This document shows positions 33,013 through 41,606 of a DNA stretch of 64,000 bases, piece by piece. Position 1 is the stretch's first letter. Every line of letters starts with the position of its first letter. Source of the stretch: JAAOII01 sp965207705. GTDB lineage: Bacteria; Pseudomonadota; Gammaproteobacteria; CBDBNL01; JAAOII01. The stretch covers positions 1,550,001 through 1,614,000 of the forward strand of contig OZ242292.1 in NCBI GenBank assembly GCA_965207705.1. Reading direction: 5' to 3'. The translations under genes and the position numbers were made by a program. The notes under the pieces are model-generated. The model did not search any database and was not told the origin of the DNA. It saw only the letters and a list, made by a program, of their open reading frames with translations.

Positions 33013-33564
33013 ATGAGAATCAATACTAAACCACTAAATAAGTACCCCAGCTATTTAAAACCTTTTTTCAAACGTCAAAAGAAAAAATACGGGGAGGTGC
33101 TTATCCCTGGCTTGCTATGGGGTCGAGTCCCTAAACTATTCATGGCAGTTGCTGTCCTATATGGAGTATTAGACCGCCGCCGTTCTCCAATTGACCCAAT
33201 TCTACGCTCAATGATTACCGTTAGAGTATCACAAATTAACTGGTGTCATTTTTGTGTAGACATAAACTCCGCCACCCTTGCCAGACGTGATGGTTCTATG
33301 GCAAAAGTTGATGGATTAGAAAACTGGCGTGACGAGGACATATATGACGAGAAAGAACGTGCTGCCCTTGATTATTGTGAGGCAATGACCTACACGGATA
33401 AGCAGGTGAGTCAGGAGCACATTGACAACCTAAAACATTTTTGGGATGAAGATGGCATAGTTGAACTTACTGGGCTAATTGCTTTTCAAAACCTTTCCAG
33501 CAAGTTTAATGCAGCTTTGGATGTAGCTCCCCAGGGATTTTGCAAAATCCCCAAGAACAAATGA
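33013..33564 (+). CDS. Carboxymuconolactone decarboxylase/AhpD-like protein
   Basis: The 183-residue product has the AhpD/CMD helical core with the redox pair C-H-F-C in QINWCHFCVDINSATLARR (about 75-93) and a downstream EYAR-like block, KERAALDYCEAMTYTDKQVS. Members with CxxC act as peroxidase reductants or thiol-disulfide enzymes; true decarboxylase activity is unlikely. The gene is 7 nt after miaA in the same direction. Its C-terminal codons (FCKIPKNK and stop) form the first unit of a 28-bp repeat that continues twice beyond the stop codon. Confidence 0.88.
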   Translation: MRINTKPLNKYPSYLKPFFKRQKKKYGEVLIPGLLWGRVPKLFMAVAVLYGVLDRRRSPIDPILRSMITVRVSQINWCHFCVDINSATLARRDGSMAKVDGLENWRDEDIYDEKERAALDYCEAMTYTDKQVSQEHIDNLKHFWDEDGIVELTGLIAFQNLSSKFNAALDVAPQGFCKIPKNK

Positions 33565-33621
33565 ATTTTGTAAAATCCCCAAGAATAAATGAGTTTTGTA
33601 AAATCCCCAAGAGTAAATGAT
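33538..33621. repeat. 28-bp tandem repeat duplicating the gene's 3' end and stop codon
   Basis: Three units, 33538-33565, 33566-33593 and 33594-33621, sharing TAAAATCCCCAAGA. Each would encode F-C-K-I-P-K-(N/S)-K and a TGA, but only the first is in frame. The unit length is not a multiple of 3. Confidence 0.95.
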
Positions 33622-33665
33622 AATCCTTGCTATAAAAGCCGCAGCAACACCATTAAAATAAACCT

Positions 33666-35003
33666 ATGAAAATTATGAATTTGGATTCCGCCGCTCAGAG
33701 CTTTAAGGAAAAATTTGCTCTACTAAAAAGTAAGGGTGTCCATCGAGATCCAGCGGTTATTGAGGCAGTGACACACATCATTAATGAGGTGCGTCAAAAA
33801 GGAGATGACGCGCTGCTTGCGCTAACAAAGAAATATGACGGAGGCAATGCCGCGAATATTAAAGATTTAACATACAGCAAAGATGACTTCGCTGATGCTT
33901 ATGAATCCTTGTTGCCAGAGAAAGCCATGTATTTGCAACAGGCAAAGGATAACATAACCTATTATCATAACTTCCAGGTTCAACATAGCTGGTATGAGCA
34001 AATAGGTCCCCAACATACTATGGGGCAAAAGATTGTGCCTTTGCAAAGGGTAGGCATTTATGTTCCTGGCGGCAGTGCCCTTTACCCTTCATCTGTATTA
34101 ATGGGAGCAATTCCAGCGCGCTTAGCTGGAGTGGACGAAGTCATTGTAGTTAGCCCAGCCCAAGATGGGAAGATCTCCAAGATAGTGTTAGCCGCAGCTC
34201 ATCTGGCGCAAGTTGATACTCTTTATTGCATAGGAGGAGTTCAGGCAGTGGCAGCTCTCGCTTTGGGAACAGCAAGCATTAATAAGGTGGATAAGATAGC
34301 TGGTCCTGGTAATCAATATGTTACAGAAGCAAAGCGGCAACTTTATGGAGAGGTTGGCATAGACACCTTGGCAGGTCCTTCAGAGGTGGCGATAGTGGCG
34401 GATAAGCATGCTAAGCCCGACTGGGTTGTCTTGGATATGTTTGCCCAAGCCGAACACTCTCCAGATACACGAGTAGCGCTTTTTAGCGATAGTTCCGCTT
34501 TATTGAGCGAAGTGGAAAAAGGTATCAAAGAGGCGCTAATCACCCAGAACCGTAAGGAGAACATTGAACACTCATTACAAAATAACGGGGCGTTAGTGAA
34601 AACTGCCAATATTGCAGAGTCCGTTGCATTGGCTGATTCTTTGGCTCCCGAGCATTTGCAACTCATGCTGCAAAAAACAGATGAATATAAAGATAGCATA
34701 AGGTTTGCCTCTGCGGTCTTTTGCGGCTATTATACCTCTGCTGTATATGGCGATTACGCGGCTGGTCCTAATCATATTTTACCAACTGGAGCTGCTGGGC
34801 GTTTCTCATCTCCATTAGGAGTTTACGACTTTATCAAGCGCATATCTTTTCTGCAGTTAAGCCAATCTTCCGCAATGAAGTTAACTCCTATGACAGCAGA
34901 GATGGCTAAAGACGAGGGGTTATTTGCTCATGCAGCGGCAGTAAAAATTAGAGTGGAAAACCCCCAACCTCTAAAGGAGGAAAAGGAAGAAAGGGAGGAA
35001 TAG
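33666..35003 (+). CDS. hisD: Histidinol dehydrogenase
   Basis: The 445-residue product catalyses the last two steps of histidine synthesis (L-histidinol to histidine, with NAD+ and zinc). The family signature is visible as GPGNQYVTEAKRQLYGEVGI-DTLAGPSEVAIVAD (about 216-250), with GIYVPGGSALYPSSVLM before it and AGPNHILPTGAAGRFSSPLG (metal/substrate His) near residue 365. The usual length is about 430; the C-terminal tail is Glu/Lys-rich. It is directly followed by hisC, but hisG and the other his genes are absent, so histidine genes are dispersed here. Confidence 0.96.
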   Translation: MKIMNLDSAAQSFKEKFALLKSKGVHRDPAVIEAVTHIINEVRQKGDDALLALTKKYDGGNAANIKDLTYSKDDFADAYESLLPEKAMYLQQAKDNITYYHNFQVQHSWYEQIGPQHTMGQKIVPLQRVGIYVPGGSALYPSSVLMGAIPARLAGVDEVIVVSPAQDGKISKIVLAAAHLAQVDTLYCIGGVQAVAALALGTASINKVDKIAGPGNQYVTEAKRQLYGEVGIDTLAGPSEVAIVADKHAKPDWVVLDMFAQAEHSPDTRVALFSDSSALLSEVEKGIKEALITQNRKENIEHSLQNNGALVKTANIAESVALADSLAPEHLQLMLQKTDEYKDSIRFASAVFCGYYTSAVYGDYAAGPNHILPTGAAGRFSSPLGVYDFIKRISFLQLSQSSAMKLTPMTAEMAKDEGLFAHAAAVKIRVENPQPLKEEKEEREE

Positions 35004-35017
35004 AATAAACAGGAGAA

Positions 35018-36190
35018 ATGAAAGATATATCCGCCATAATTAAAAAAGTAGTCCCGCCAGAAATTCAACAAGCAAATGCTTATGTGCCAGTTCAAGCGGA
35101 CAAGTCAGCGGCGCGTCTTGATGCCATGGAGAATGCTTATGGCTTTCAAGACCTGAGTCCCACTTTATTTGACCTGTGGCTTGAACGATTAAAGAACATT
35201 GAAGTCAATCGCTATCCGCTTAGCTGGACGGATGAACTGCAAACTCGTTTGAAAGAGGAGTTTGCAATCCCTTCATCTGCCTCCTCGTCTGTATCTCCCT
35301 CTATATCCCCTTCTATATCCCCTTCTATATCCCCTTCTATATCCCCTTCTATATCATTGATGCCAGGCAATGGTTCAGATGAACTCATCCTCTTGCTTAT
35401 TCTACTCTGCGGAGGGAGTAAGGCACGGGTGCTAAGCCCTTCCCCCAGCTTTAGCATGTATTCCCATTTAACTAATGTGCTTGGTGGCAAATTCATAGAG
35501 GTGGACTTACAAGAGGATTTTTCATTAAACTTGGACTCTTTTAGTGCGGCAATTAAAGACAATGACCCCGCACTAATTTTTATTGCACAGCCAAATAATC
35601 CAACAGGTAATTTATTTGCGCCGCAAGCGATTGAAATTGCGTTGGCTAAAAGCAATGGTTTGGTTGTGGTTGACCGCGCCTATGATTTTTTCTGTAGTGG
35701 GGGCAATCTGCCGTCGCCAGATATAACCCAGCATCCTAATATGGTTGAGCTGCGCACTCTATCAAAGATTGGCATGGCAGGGCTAAGGTTTGGTTTTGCA
35801 GCGGCTCATCCTGAGGTTATAGACCAGCTAAATAAGTTACGACTGCCTTACAACATTAATTCCTTAACCTTACAAAGCATATTATTTGCCATGGACAATA
35901 TTCAATATTTCTTGCAATGGGCTGCTGAAACGGTTGCTCAACGTGATGATTTGTATCATAAGATGGAGGAAATTAGCGCAATAGAAACCTACCCCAGCGA
36001 AACAAACTTCTTATTGTTTCGCAGCAACACGCTTGATGCCGCCACCATTAGCGAAAAACTAAAAGACAACAAAGTGCTTATAAAGAATCTTGATAAGTAC
36101 CATCCTTTATTACGTAATTGTTTACGTGTGTCCATCGGTAGCCCGCAAGATAACGAATTATTTCTTAATCAGCTTAAACGACTGTTTTAA
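35018..36190 (+). CDS. hisC: Histidinol-phosphate aminotransferase with Ser-Ile-Ser-Pro insertion
   Basis: The 390-residue product is a fold-type I PLP aminotransferase making histidinol phosphate. It has LDAMENAYGFQD, NRYPLSWTDELQTRLKE, MPGNGSDELI (phosphate-binding region), FIAQPNNPTGNLF, and LRTLSKIGMAGLRFGFA with the PLP Lys in L-S-K. Between PSSASSSVSPSIS and SLMPGNGSDE lies a 12-bp repeat array giving S-I-S-P units at about residues 91-114, inserted right before the cofactor loop. Position 35009-35016 has AGGAGA shortly before the ATG, one of the few Shine-Dalgarno-like strings here. It is 14 nt after hisD. Confidence 0.95.
   Translation: MKDISAIIKKVVPPEIQQANAYVPVQADKSAARLDAMENAYGFQDLSPTLFDLWLERLKNIEVNRYPLSWTDELQTRLKEEFAIPSSASSSVSPSISPSISPSISPSISPSISLMPGNGSDELILLLILLCGGSKARVLSPSPSFSMYSHLTNVLGGKFIEVDLQEDFSLNLDSFSAAIKDNDPALIFIAQPNNPTGNLFAPQAIEIALAKSNGLVVVDRAYDFFCSGGNLPSPDITQHPNMVELRTLSKIGMAGLRFGFAAAHPEVIDQLNKLRLPYNINSLTLQSILFAMDNIQYFLQWAAETVAQRDDLYHKMEEISAIETYPSETNFLLFRSNTLDAATISEKLKDNKVLIKNLDKYHPLLRNCLRVSIGSPQDNELFLNQLKRLF
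35288..35359. repeat. 12-bp in-frame tandem repeat inside hisC
   Basis: Six units, four identical copies of TCTATATCCCCT flanked by one diverged unit at each end, coding S-I-S-P. The perfect repeats make copy-number change by slippage likely. Confidence 0.95.
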
Positions 36191-36220
36191 AATACGCTTT
36201 GGGCGGCGGTAAAAGCCCGA

Positions 36221-36240
36221 ATAACTCCAAATAACTCCAA
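36221..36240. repeat. 10-bp direct repeat after hisC
   Basis: ATAACTCCAA twice in tandem, in the gap between hisC and the GLUG lipoprotein. It is another short junction repeat. Confidence 0.8.
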
Positions 36241-36275
36241 ATACTTACCGATGCTTAATTACTTGGATTATGATG

Positions 36276-36281
36276 TATAAT
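36276..36281 (+). promoter_or_regulatory. -10 box of the GLUG lipoprotein gene
   Basis: TATAAT, 34 nt before the ATG at 36316, giving a leader of about 28 nt without a Shine-Dalgarno motif. Confidence 0.45.
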
Positions 36282-36315
36282 AATTCAATATTTACTAAAC
36301 TTAGGATTATTTATT

Positions 36316-38808
36316 ATGCAAAAAGTTTTTACCGCAATTTTTATGATGACTGCCCTTGTAGTTTTCCTCAGTGCCTGCGGTGGCGGAGGTAACACGCCAG
36401 TAGCCACTCAAGTAGGCGGACCTAAGCCCCCACCCGATGGAATTAGCGTACTAAATTTACGAATTATCCCCGATACCACCAACGCTACTCTTATATGGGA
36501 TAATCCTGATGCGGATATAGCTAATATTAGTATAAGCTACAAAAACAGCACTGCTGTTAACTTTGAAGCTCCCATAATAATAGATGATGACAGAATAGCC
36601 GCCAACGCAACAGACGTGAAGGGTATAATACTTGTTGATTCATTAATATCTAACGAAACTTATACCTTTAGTGTCGCCTTGGAGTTGAAAGGAGTCGATG
36701 AGAATGCCACTACCTCTGCGATGCAGATTACTCGCCTAATTGGTCCCAACCTTGACCAAGATGAATATGCGGATGACGATCCTCTTGAGCTTGATGAAGA
36801 TGGGGATGGTGTAGATGACGAAAGGGATGTATTCCCTCGTAATGCCACTTTGTATGGCTTTGCAGTAACAGAATTATCCGCGACTCCTGGCGCTGGCGAG
36901 GTCACCCTTAGCTGGAATAATCCCGATGCGGAAATAGCTAGCATTAATATAAGCTACCACAACACAAACACCCCTAATGCTTTACAATACTTCCCTCTTA
37001 TAACAGACAGCACTAAAATAGGCAATAATACAGAAAATATCCAACAAGTCATAGACGGCTTAACCAACGGAGTATCCTATAACTTCACTGTTGCTTTGAC
37101 ATTAATTGGCGATGATGCTAATAAGAAAGTCATGGCGGCGTTCATCACCGCAACTCCTGGGATCTTTTCAGTAACAGATTTAACAGCGACTCCTGGCGAC
37201 AGCAGCGTCACTCTTAGCTGGAATAATCCTGATGCAAATATATCCAGCATTAATATAAGCTACTACAATATAAACACCCCTGGTACTTTAGAGGGAGACA
37301 TTTTAATAACAGACGACACTTACACAGGCATGAATACGAATGTGGAACAAATGATAACGAGCAGCTTAACCCCCAATGAATCCTATAACTTCACTGTTGC
37401 TTTGATATTAGGCGGCGATGATGCTGGTCGGGAAGGGCCTGCTCCATTTATTACTGTAGGTATTGGTCTTAATGATGATGGCGATAGCATAGCTAATTTT
37501 CTGGATGTAGATGATAATGGCAATGGACTAATAGAGATACATAATGCAGAGGAATTAAACCAGGTGCGGGCAGACCTTAATGGTGTATCTTTCGCTGGTG
37601 ATGCCCGTGGTTGTGGCGGCCAGAGCGGCATCACCACATGCAACGGCTATGAGCTTACGCAGAATATGTCCCTTGACGGTTATGCCGACTGGGAGCCAAT
37701 TGGCAGCTGCTCTACTGGCAGTACTAGGGTTTGCAATAATATAAATGGATTCTTCAATACAACTTTTGACGGCAATGGTTGGACAATCAATAATCTTACT
37801 ATAATAAACTCTGAAGCCAAGCCGACTGGACTATTTGGTGGAATCACCTCTACTGCCGTCCTGCGTAATGTTCATATCCGTTCTGGCAACATTAGCGGCG
37901 GCAATAACGTGGGGCTGTTGGTTGGTTATGCACGTGGAGCAAGCATTAGCAATAGTTCCGCAGCAGGAGAGGTTACGGCTTCTGGTTTTTATGTCGGCGG
38001 TCTGGTTGGTTATGGGGAGAGTGCCACCATCACTTCGTCTTATGTGATGGATATTACTATCGTCAGTGGAGGGGAGCGTGTCGGCGGTCTAGTTGGTAAT
38101 GGAGAGAGTGCCACCATCACTTCGTCTTATGTGGTGGATATTACTATCCTCAGCACTCGGAATTTTGTTGGCGGTCTGGTTGGCTTTGGGCTGGGTGTCA
38201 CCATCACTTCGTCTTATGCAGCTGGTGGTTCTGTCATCGGGGGTATTTTTGTTGGCGGCCTGGCTGGTCAGGCGAGTGGCAGTGCCGTGGTCACTTTGTC
38301 TTATGTGGAGGACTCTCATGTCAACGCGACGAGTAATGTCGGCGGTTTGGTTGGCTATGGGGATGAATTAGAGATCACTTCGTCTTATGTGGGAGCTGAT
38401 GTTGTCATCAATTCCACTGGTAATAATATCGGCGGTTTGATTGGTACTGCTAATAATAATGTTGTGATCACATCATCTTATGCTGCTGCAGAGTATGTTA
38501 AAGAGGGCGATAATGTCGGCGGTCTAGTTGGTCATGCCACTGCTACAACTATTAACGACTCTTATTGGGATAACCAGACCAGCGGTAGTTATGTAACACT
38601 AACAATAGGTAATCGTGATTCAGATGACACCAACGCAGGCAGAAGGACTGAGGACTTGAAGATGCCAGATACATTTACTGGAAGTATTTATGCAGATTGG
38701 GAGGGAGAGATGTGCGATAATGGTTCTCGTGCTTGGGACTTAGGCACTGCTTCCCAATACCCCGCCCTTACCTGCACTCCCAACGGTTTACCCGCCCAGC
38801 GTCCATAA
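36316..38808 (+). CDS. Large lipoprotein with FN3-like and GLUG repeats
   Basis: The 830-residue product has a lipoprotein signal (QKVFTAIFMMTALVVFLSAC, lipobox L-S-A-C), so it is lipid-anchored and probably surface-exposed. Three related fibronectin-like modules follow, each with an L-x-W(D/N)NPDA strand and INISYxN (about residues 35-390), with a Ca-binding-type acidic run DEDGDGVDDERD in between. After DDGDSIANFLDVDDNGNG there is a region (about 470-760) with GLUG-type repeats (G-x-x-VGGLVG-x-G/A-x-x-x-x-I-x-x-SYV). GLUG regions occur in bacterial adhesins and peptidases; adhesion is inferred. No catalytic motif is seen. The C-terminus ends DLGTASQYPALTC, as in similar proteins. Confidence 0.8.
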   Translation: MQKVFTAIFMMTALVVFLSACGGGGNTPVATQVGGPKPPPDGISVLNLRIIPDTTNATLIWDNPDADIANISISYKNSTAVNFEAPIIIDDDRIAANATDVKGIILVDSLISNETYTFSVALELKGVDENATTSAMQITRLIGPNLDQDEYADDDPLELDEDGDGVDDERDVFPRNATLYGFAVTELSATPGAGEVTLSWNNPDAEIASINISYHNTNTPNALQYFPLITDSTKIGNNTENIQQVIDGLTNGVSYNFTVALTLIGDDANKKVMAAFITATPGIFSVTDLTATPGDSSVTLSWNNPDANISSINISYYNINTPGTLEGDILITDDTYTGMNTNVEQMITSSLTPNESYNFTVALILGGDDAGREGPAPFITVGIGLNDDGDSIANFLDVDDNGNGLIEIHNAEELNQVRADLNGVSFAGDARGCGGQSGITTCNGYELTQNMSLDGYADWEPIGSCSTGSTRVCNNINGFFNTTFDGNGWTINNLTIINSEAKPTGLFGGITSTAVLRNVHIRSGNISGGNNVGLLVGYARGASISNSSAAGEVTASGFYVGGLVGYGESATITSSYVMDITIVSGGERVGGLVGNGESATITSSYVVDITILSTRNFVGGLVGFGLGVTITSSYAAGGSVIGGIFVGGLAGQASGSAVVTLSYVEDSHVNATSNVGGLVGYGDELEITSSYVGADVVINSTGNNIGGLIGTANNNVVITSSYAAAEYVKEGDNVGGLVGHATATTINDSYWDNQTSGSYVTLTIGNRDSDDTNAGRRTEDLKMPDTFTGSIYADWEGEMCDNGSRAWDLGTASQYPALTCTPNGLPAQRP

Positions 38809-38819
38809 ACGGCACATAA

Positions 38820-38926
38820 ATAAAAATTGCCACGAATTAACAACGCAGGTCTGTAGGGGCAGAGCCATGCTCTGCCCGCAATATGCTCAAAACTTGCGAC
38901 GCACTATCGGCATGCTTGCAACGCTA
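38820..38926 (+). repeat. REP-like intergenic repeat, copy 6 (compensatory stem change)
   Basis: CAACGCAGGTCTGTAGG, stem GGGCAGAGC (38857-38865), loop CAT, GCTCTGCCC (38869-38877), then CGCAATATGCTCAAAACTTG and CATGCTTGCAACG. Relative to other copies both sides of one base pair changed (G-C to A-T), keeping the 9-bp stem. Confidence 0.88.
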
Positions 38927-38986
38927 ACATAACGGTATAATTCCTACACCAAACAACATTAAATTTAAGTTAGTTATTCTATCCTG

Positions 38987-38992
38987 TAAAAT
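38987..38992 (+). promoter_or_regulatory. -10 box of rsmG
   Basis: TAAAAT preceded by TG (CCTGTAAAAT), 8 nt before the ATG at 39001. The same string precedes tRNA-Leu. Confidence 0.5.
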
Positions 38993-39000
38993 AACTAATA

Positions 39001-39831
39001 ATGTTTAATAACGACAAAGTTCGCCAACGGTTGGCAGAAGGCGCTGAGATTCTTAATGTTCCCCTTACAGCTCAAATGGCGGATAAATTATGTTCTTACT
39101 TGGAGCTGTTGGGTCGTTGGAGCGATTTATTTAATCTAACCGCCATTCCACGCTATCAGTGGGTGGAGAAGCATATTCTTGACTCATTTAGCGCCTTTCC
39201 ATTCCTGCCATTTCTGCCGACTGATGCCGAACCTGCTTCTTCAGCTCACGGCGAGAATATCTTAATTGCAGATATAGGTAGCGGCGCTGGTCTTCCAGGT
39301 ATCCCTCTTGCCATAGTTGCGCCAAATACGCATTGGTTGTTGTTGGAAAAAACTGGTAAGAAAGCAGGTTTTTTGATGCGGGTTGCTTTAGAACTTGATT
39401 TACAAAATGTGGATGTCGTCAATCTTTCCGCCGAACAATATATCAAAAGTAATCAAGCGGGGCTAAAAAGCCAGGCAGGGCATGGCAGCCATCCAGGACT
39501 AAACAACCAAGCAGGGCAAAACAACCAAGCGGGGCTAAAAGGCCAGGCAGGGCAAAATAGCCCAGATAAACAGCAACCTCCCCTTATGAACGCCGTCATT
39601 GCCCGCGCTCTTGGAGATGATACTAAACTCTGCGCCCTTGCTTATCCACTATTGCAAAAAGGCGGCATTGTAATTGCCATGCGAGGACGTCATAAGCAAG
39701 AAGAAGCGCATACCTTGACGTCAGATTCCAACTTACCCCACAATAAACTTTGGGATTTAATCACCGTGCAAAAGACGCGTATTCCGTTTATGCCAGATAA
39801 TCGTAATATAATAGTATGGAAGAAGAAATAA
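39001..39831 (+). CDS. rsmG: 16S rRNA (guanine527-N7)-methyltransferase with repeat insertion
   Basis: The 276-residue product methylates G527 of 16S rRNA. Blocks: YLELLGRWSDLFNLTAI, KHILDSFSAF, the SAM loop ADIGSGAGLPGIPLAI (about 90-106), LLEKTGKKAGFL, then ARALGDDTKLCALAYPLLQ with the catalytic region and GGIVIAMRG. Typical RsmG has about 207 residues; the excess is a Gln/Gly/Ala/Asn-rich array at about residues 150-191, six 18-bp units such as NNQAGQ, NNQAGL and KGQAGQ, inserted between the SAM-binding strands and the catalytic segment. It starts the rsmG-parA-parB block common near replication origins. Confidence 0.94.
   Translation: MFNNDKVRQRLAEGAEILNVPLTAQMADKLCSYLELLGRWSDLFNLTAIPRYQWVEKHILDSFSAFPFLPFLPTDAEPASSAHGENILIADIGSGAGLPGIPLAIVAPNTHWLLLEKTGKKAGFLMRVALELDLQNVDVVNLSAEQYIKSNQAGLKSQAGHGSHPGLNNQAGQNNQAGLKGQAGQNSPDKQQPPLMNAVIARALGDDTKLCALAYPLLQKGGIVIAMRGRHKQEEAHTLTSDSNLPHNKLWDLITVQKTRIPFMPDNRNIIVWKKK
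39452..39575. repeat. 18-bp in-frame tandem repeat inside rsmG
   Basis: Units near AACAACCAAGCAGGGCAA, about six, coding x-x-Q-A-G-x hexapeptides with decay at both ends. Confidence 0.9.
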
Positions 39832-39848
39832 CCGTATTTGTTTTGTAA

Positions 39849-40694
39849 ATGATTGAACCTAAAAAATCCGCAGTTAAAGAGCCCGCAGTTAAAGAAACTA
39901 AAGCCCCTGCAAAGAAAAAAGCATCGGCTTATGTGATAGCTATTGCTAACCAAAAAGGAGGTGTTGCCAAGACCACAACTTGCATCAACCTCAGTGCTGG
40001 ACTTGTTGCCGCTAAACGCAGAGTGTTAGTAGTGGATATAGACCCGCAAGGCAATACTACGATGGGCAGCGGACTTGAACCGCCAGATATCTCTCCCACT
40101 ATATATGAGGTGTTGATGGGTAAAAAGACAGCCGAAGAAACCATTATTAAACAAACCCAAGCCCTGTATGATTTATTGCCAGCTAATCGCGACCTAACCG
40201 CCGCAGAAGTGATGTTTCAGAAAATTAAAGACAAGCAATATTTTCTTAGGAACGCCCTTGCCCCGCTTATGAAGCAATACGACTACATATTCATTGATTG
40301 CCCGCCAGCTCTTAATGTGTTAACCATCAATGCCATGGCAGTAGCAGATGGATTATTAGTGCCTATTCAGTGCGAATACTTTGCCCTGCGCGGACTGGCA
40401 GATTTAAATCGCACAGTAGAAGGCATCAATAGCACTATAAACCCCAAGTTAAAAATTGAAGGTATCGTAAGAACGATGTTTGATAAACGTAATCGCTTGG
40501 CAAACGAAGTATCCAATCAACTATTGGAAGTATTTGGAGACAAGGTTTATAACGTAATAATTCCCCGCAATGTCCGTTTGGCTGAGGCGCCAGGTTACGG
40601 ACTTCCCATAGTAAGTTATGATAAAAATTCCAGCGGTTCAGTAACCTATTTAGCTCTTGCTGGAGAGTTTATCCGCAGGCATGAAGATGAATAA
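39849..40694 (+). CDS. parA: Chromosome-partitioning ATPase ParA/Soj
   Basis: The 281-residue product has the deviant Walker A NQKGGVAKTTTCINLSAGL (about 34-52; the signature Lys in GGVAKTT), Walker A-prime D in VVDIDPQGN, and FIDCPPALN. Chromosomal ParA forms an ATP-dependent gradient that moves ParB-parS complexes. An N-terminal Lys/Glu/Pro/Ala tail (about 25 residues, E-P-A-V-K-E-T-K type repeat) precedes the ATPase. It is 17 nt after rsmG and 15 nt before parB. I did not find a convincing parS site (TGTTTCACGTGAAACA) in the window. Confidence 0.96.
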   Translation: MIEPKKSAVKEPAVKETKAPAKKKASAYVIAIANQKGGVAKTTTCINLSAGLVAAKRRVLVVDIDPQGNTTMGSGLEPPDISPTIYEVLMGKKTAEETIIKQTQALYDLLPANRDLTAAEVMFQKIKDKQYFLRNALAPLMKQYDYIFIDCPPALNVLTINAMAVADGLLVPIQCEYFALRGLADLNRTVEGINSTINPKLKIEGIVRTMFDKRNRLANEVSNQLLEVFGDKVYNVIIPRNVRLAEAPGYGLPIVSYDKNSSGSVTYLALAGEFIRRHEDE

Positions 40695-40709
40695 ACTTCA
40701 GTGTAGCAA

Positions 40710-41591
40710 ATGAATAAAAGGAAAGCTCTCGGTAAAGACCTTGCTGCCTTATTAGGCAGCGATATTCCTGATAATGAAATGGTTATGGAAGGGGAGAATA
40801 TAACCCAAATTCCATTGGATAAAATTGTCCCCAACAGATCACAACCACGCCGCACCTTTGATAGCGAGACAATTCAGGAACTGGCGAAATCCATTAAAGA
40901 ACGGGGATTAATCCAGCCAATATTAGTTCGCCCTAAAAGCGGTACAGTGGATGAATATGAAATAATTGCTGGCGAAAGAAGATGGCGCGCTGCGGGTAAG
41001 GCGCTAATGGCAACCATTCCATCTTTAGTTAAAGAAATCACAGATGAGGATTCTTCAATTCTTGCTTTAATAGAAAATATTCAACGCGAAGAACTTAATG
41101 CTTATGAACAGGCGCAGGGAATGGAGGAATTGAGAATTAAGCATAATTATACTCAGCAGCAGTTAGGAGATATTTTGGGAATGCCGCGCGCCAGTGTGGC
41201 TAACCTGCTGCGTTTGTTAAAACTTGAGGATGGTGTGAAACAGATATTATTAGAAGGCAAGCTGGATATGGGGCACGCCAAAGTCCTGTTAGTTCTTGAA
41301 GGCAGAGAGCAGGTAAGGGCAGCAGAGGAAGCAGCCGCTGCCGACTTTAGTGTTAGGCAAACCGAACAGCTGACACATAAAATGTTGAATAAACGTAGCA
41401 AAAGAAAGGTTATAGTAGCCGACCCTAACATCATAGATTTACAAGATGAACTAAGCGATAAGCTTGGCGTTAAAGTGGTATTCAGCCATAAGAAAGGAGG
41501 GACGGGAAAGATGATAGTTCATTATCATTCTGTGGATGAGTTGGAGGGGGTATTGAGAATTCTCAAGTTACGTAAAACTCCACGCGCCTAA
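40710..41591 (+). CDS. parB: Chromosome-partitioning protein ParB/Spo0J
   Basis: The 293-residue product is a ParB CTPase and parS binder. It shows PLDKIVPNRSQPRRTFD, the CTP-binding GERRWRAAGKA motif (about 90-101), ENIQREELNAYEQAQGMEEL, and the helix-turn-helix YTQQQLGDILGMPRASVANLL. The C-terminal dimerisation domain (about 245-293) is complete. The neighbours rsmG and parA support chromosomal segregation. mpl follows 15 nt downstream on the same strand. Confidence 0.96.
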   Translation: MNKRKALGKDLAALLGSDIPDNEMVMEGENITQIPLDKIVPNRSQPRRTFDSETIQELAKSIKERGLIQPILVRPKSGTVDEYEIIAGERRWRAAGKALMATIPSLVKEITDEDSSILALIENIQREELNAYEQAQGMEELRIKHNYTQQQLGDILGMPRASVANLLRLLKLEDGVKQILLEGKLDMGHAKVLLVLEGREQVRAAEEAAAADFSVRQTEQLTHKMLNKRSKRKVIVADPNIIDLQDELSDKLGVKVVFSHKKGGTGKMIVHYHSVDELEGVLRILKLRKTPRA

Positions 41592-41606
41592 AACTTCTGC
41601 TAGATT

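Noticed and set aside
35288..35359. Possible CRISPR-like array in hisC (also arrays in rsmG, miaA and after tkt)
   Set aside because: Units are 12-18 bp, without unique spacers of 25-40 bp, and lie in reading frames or short junctions; no cas genes are present.
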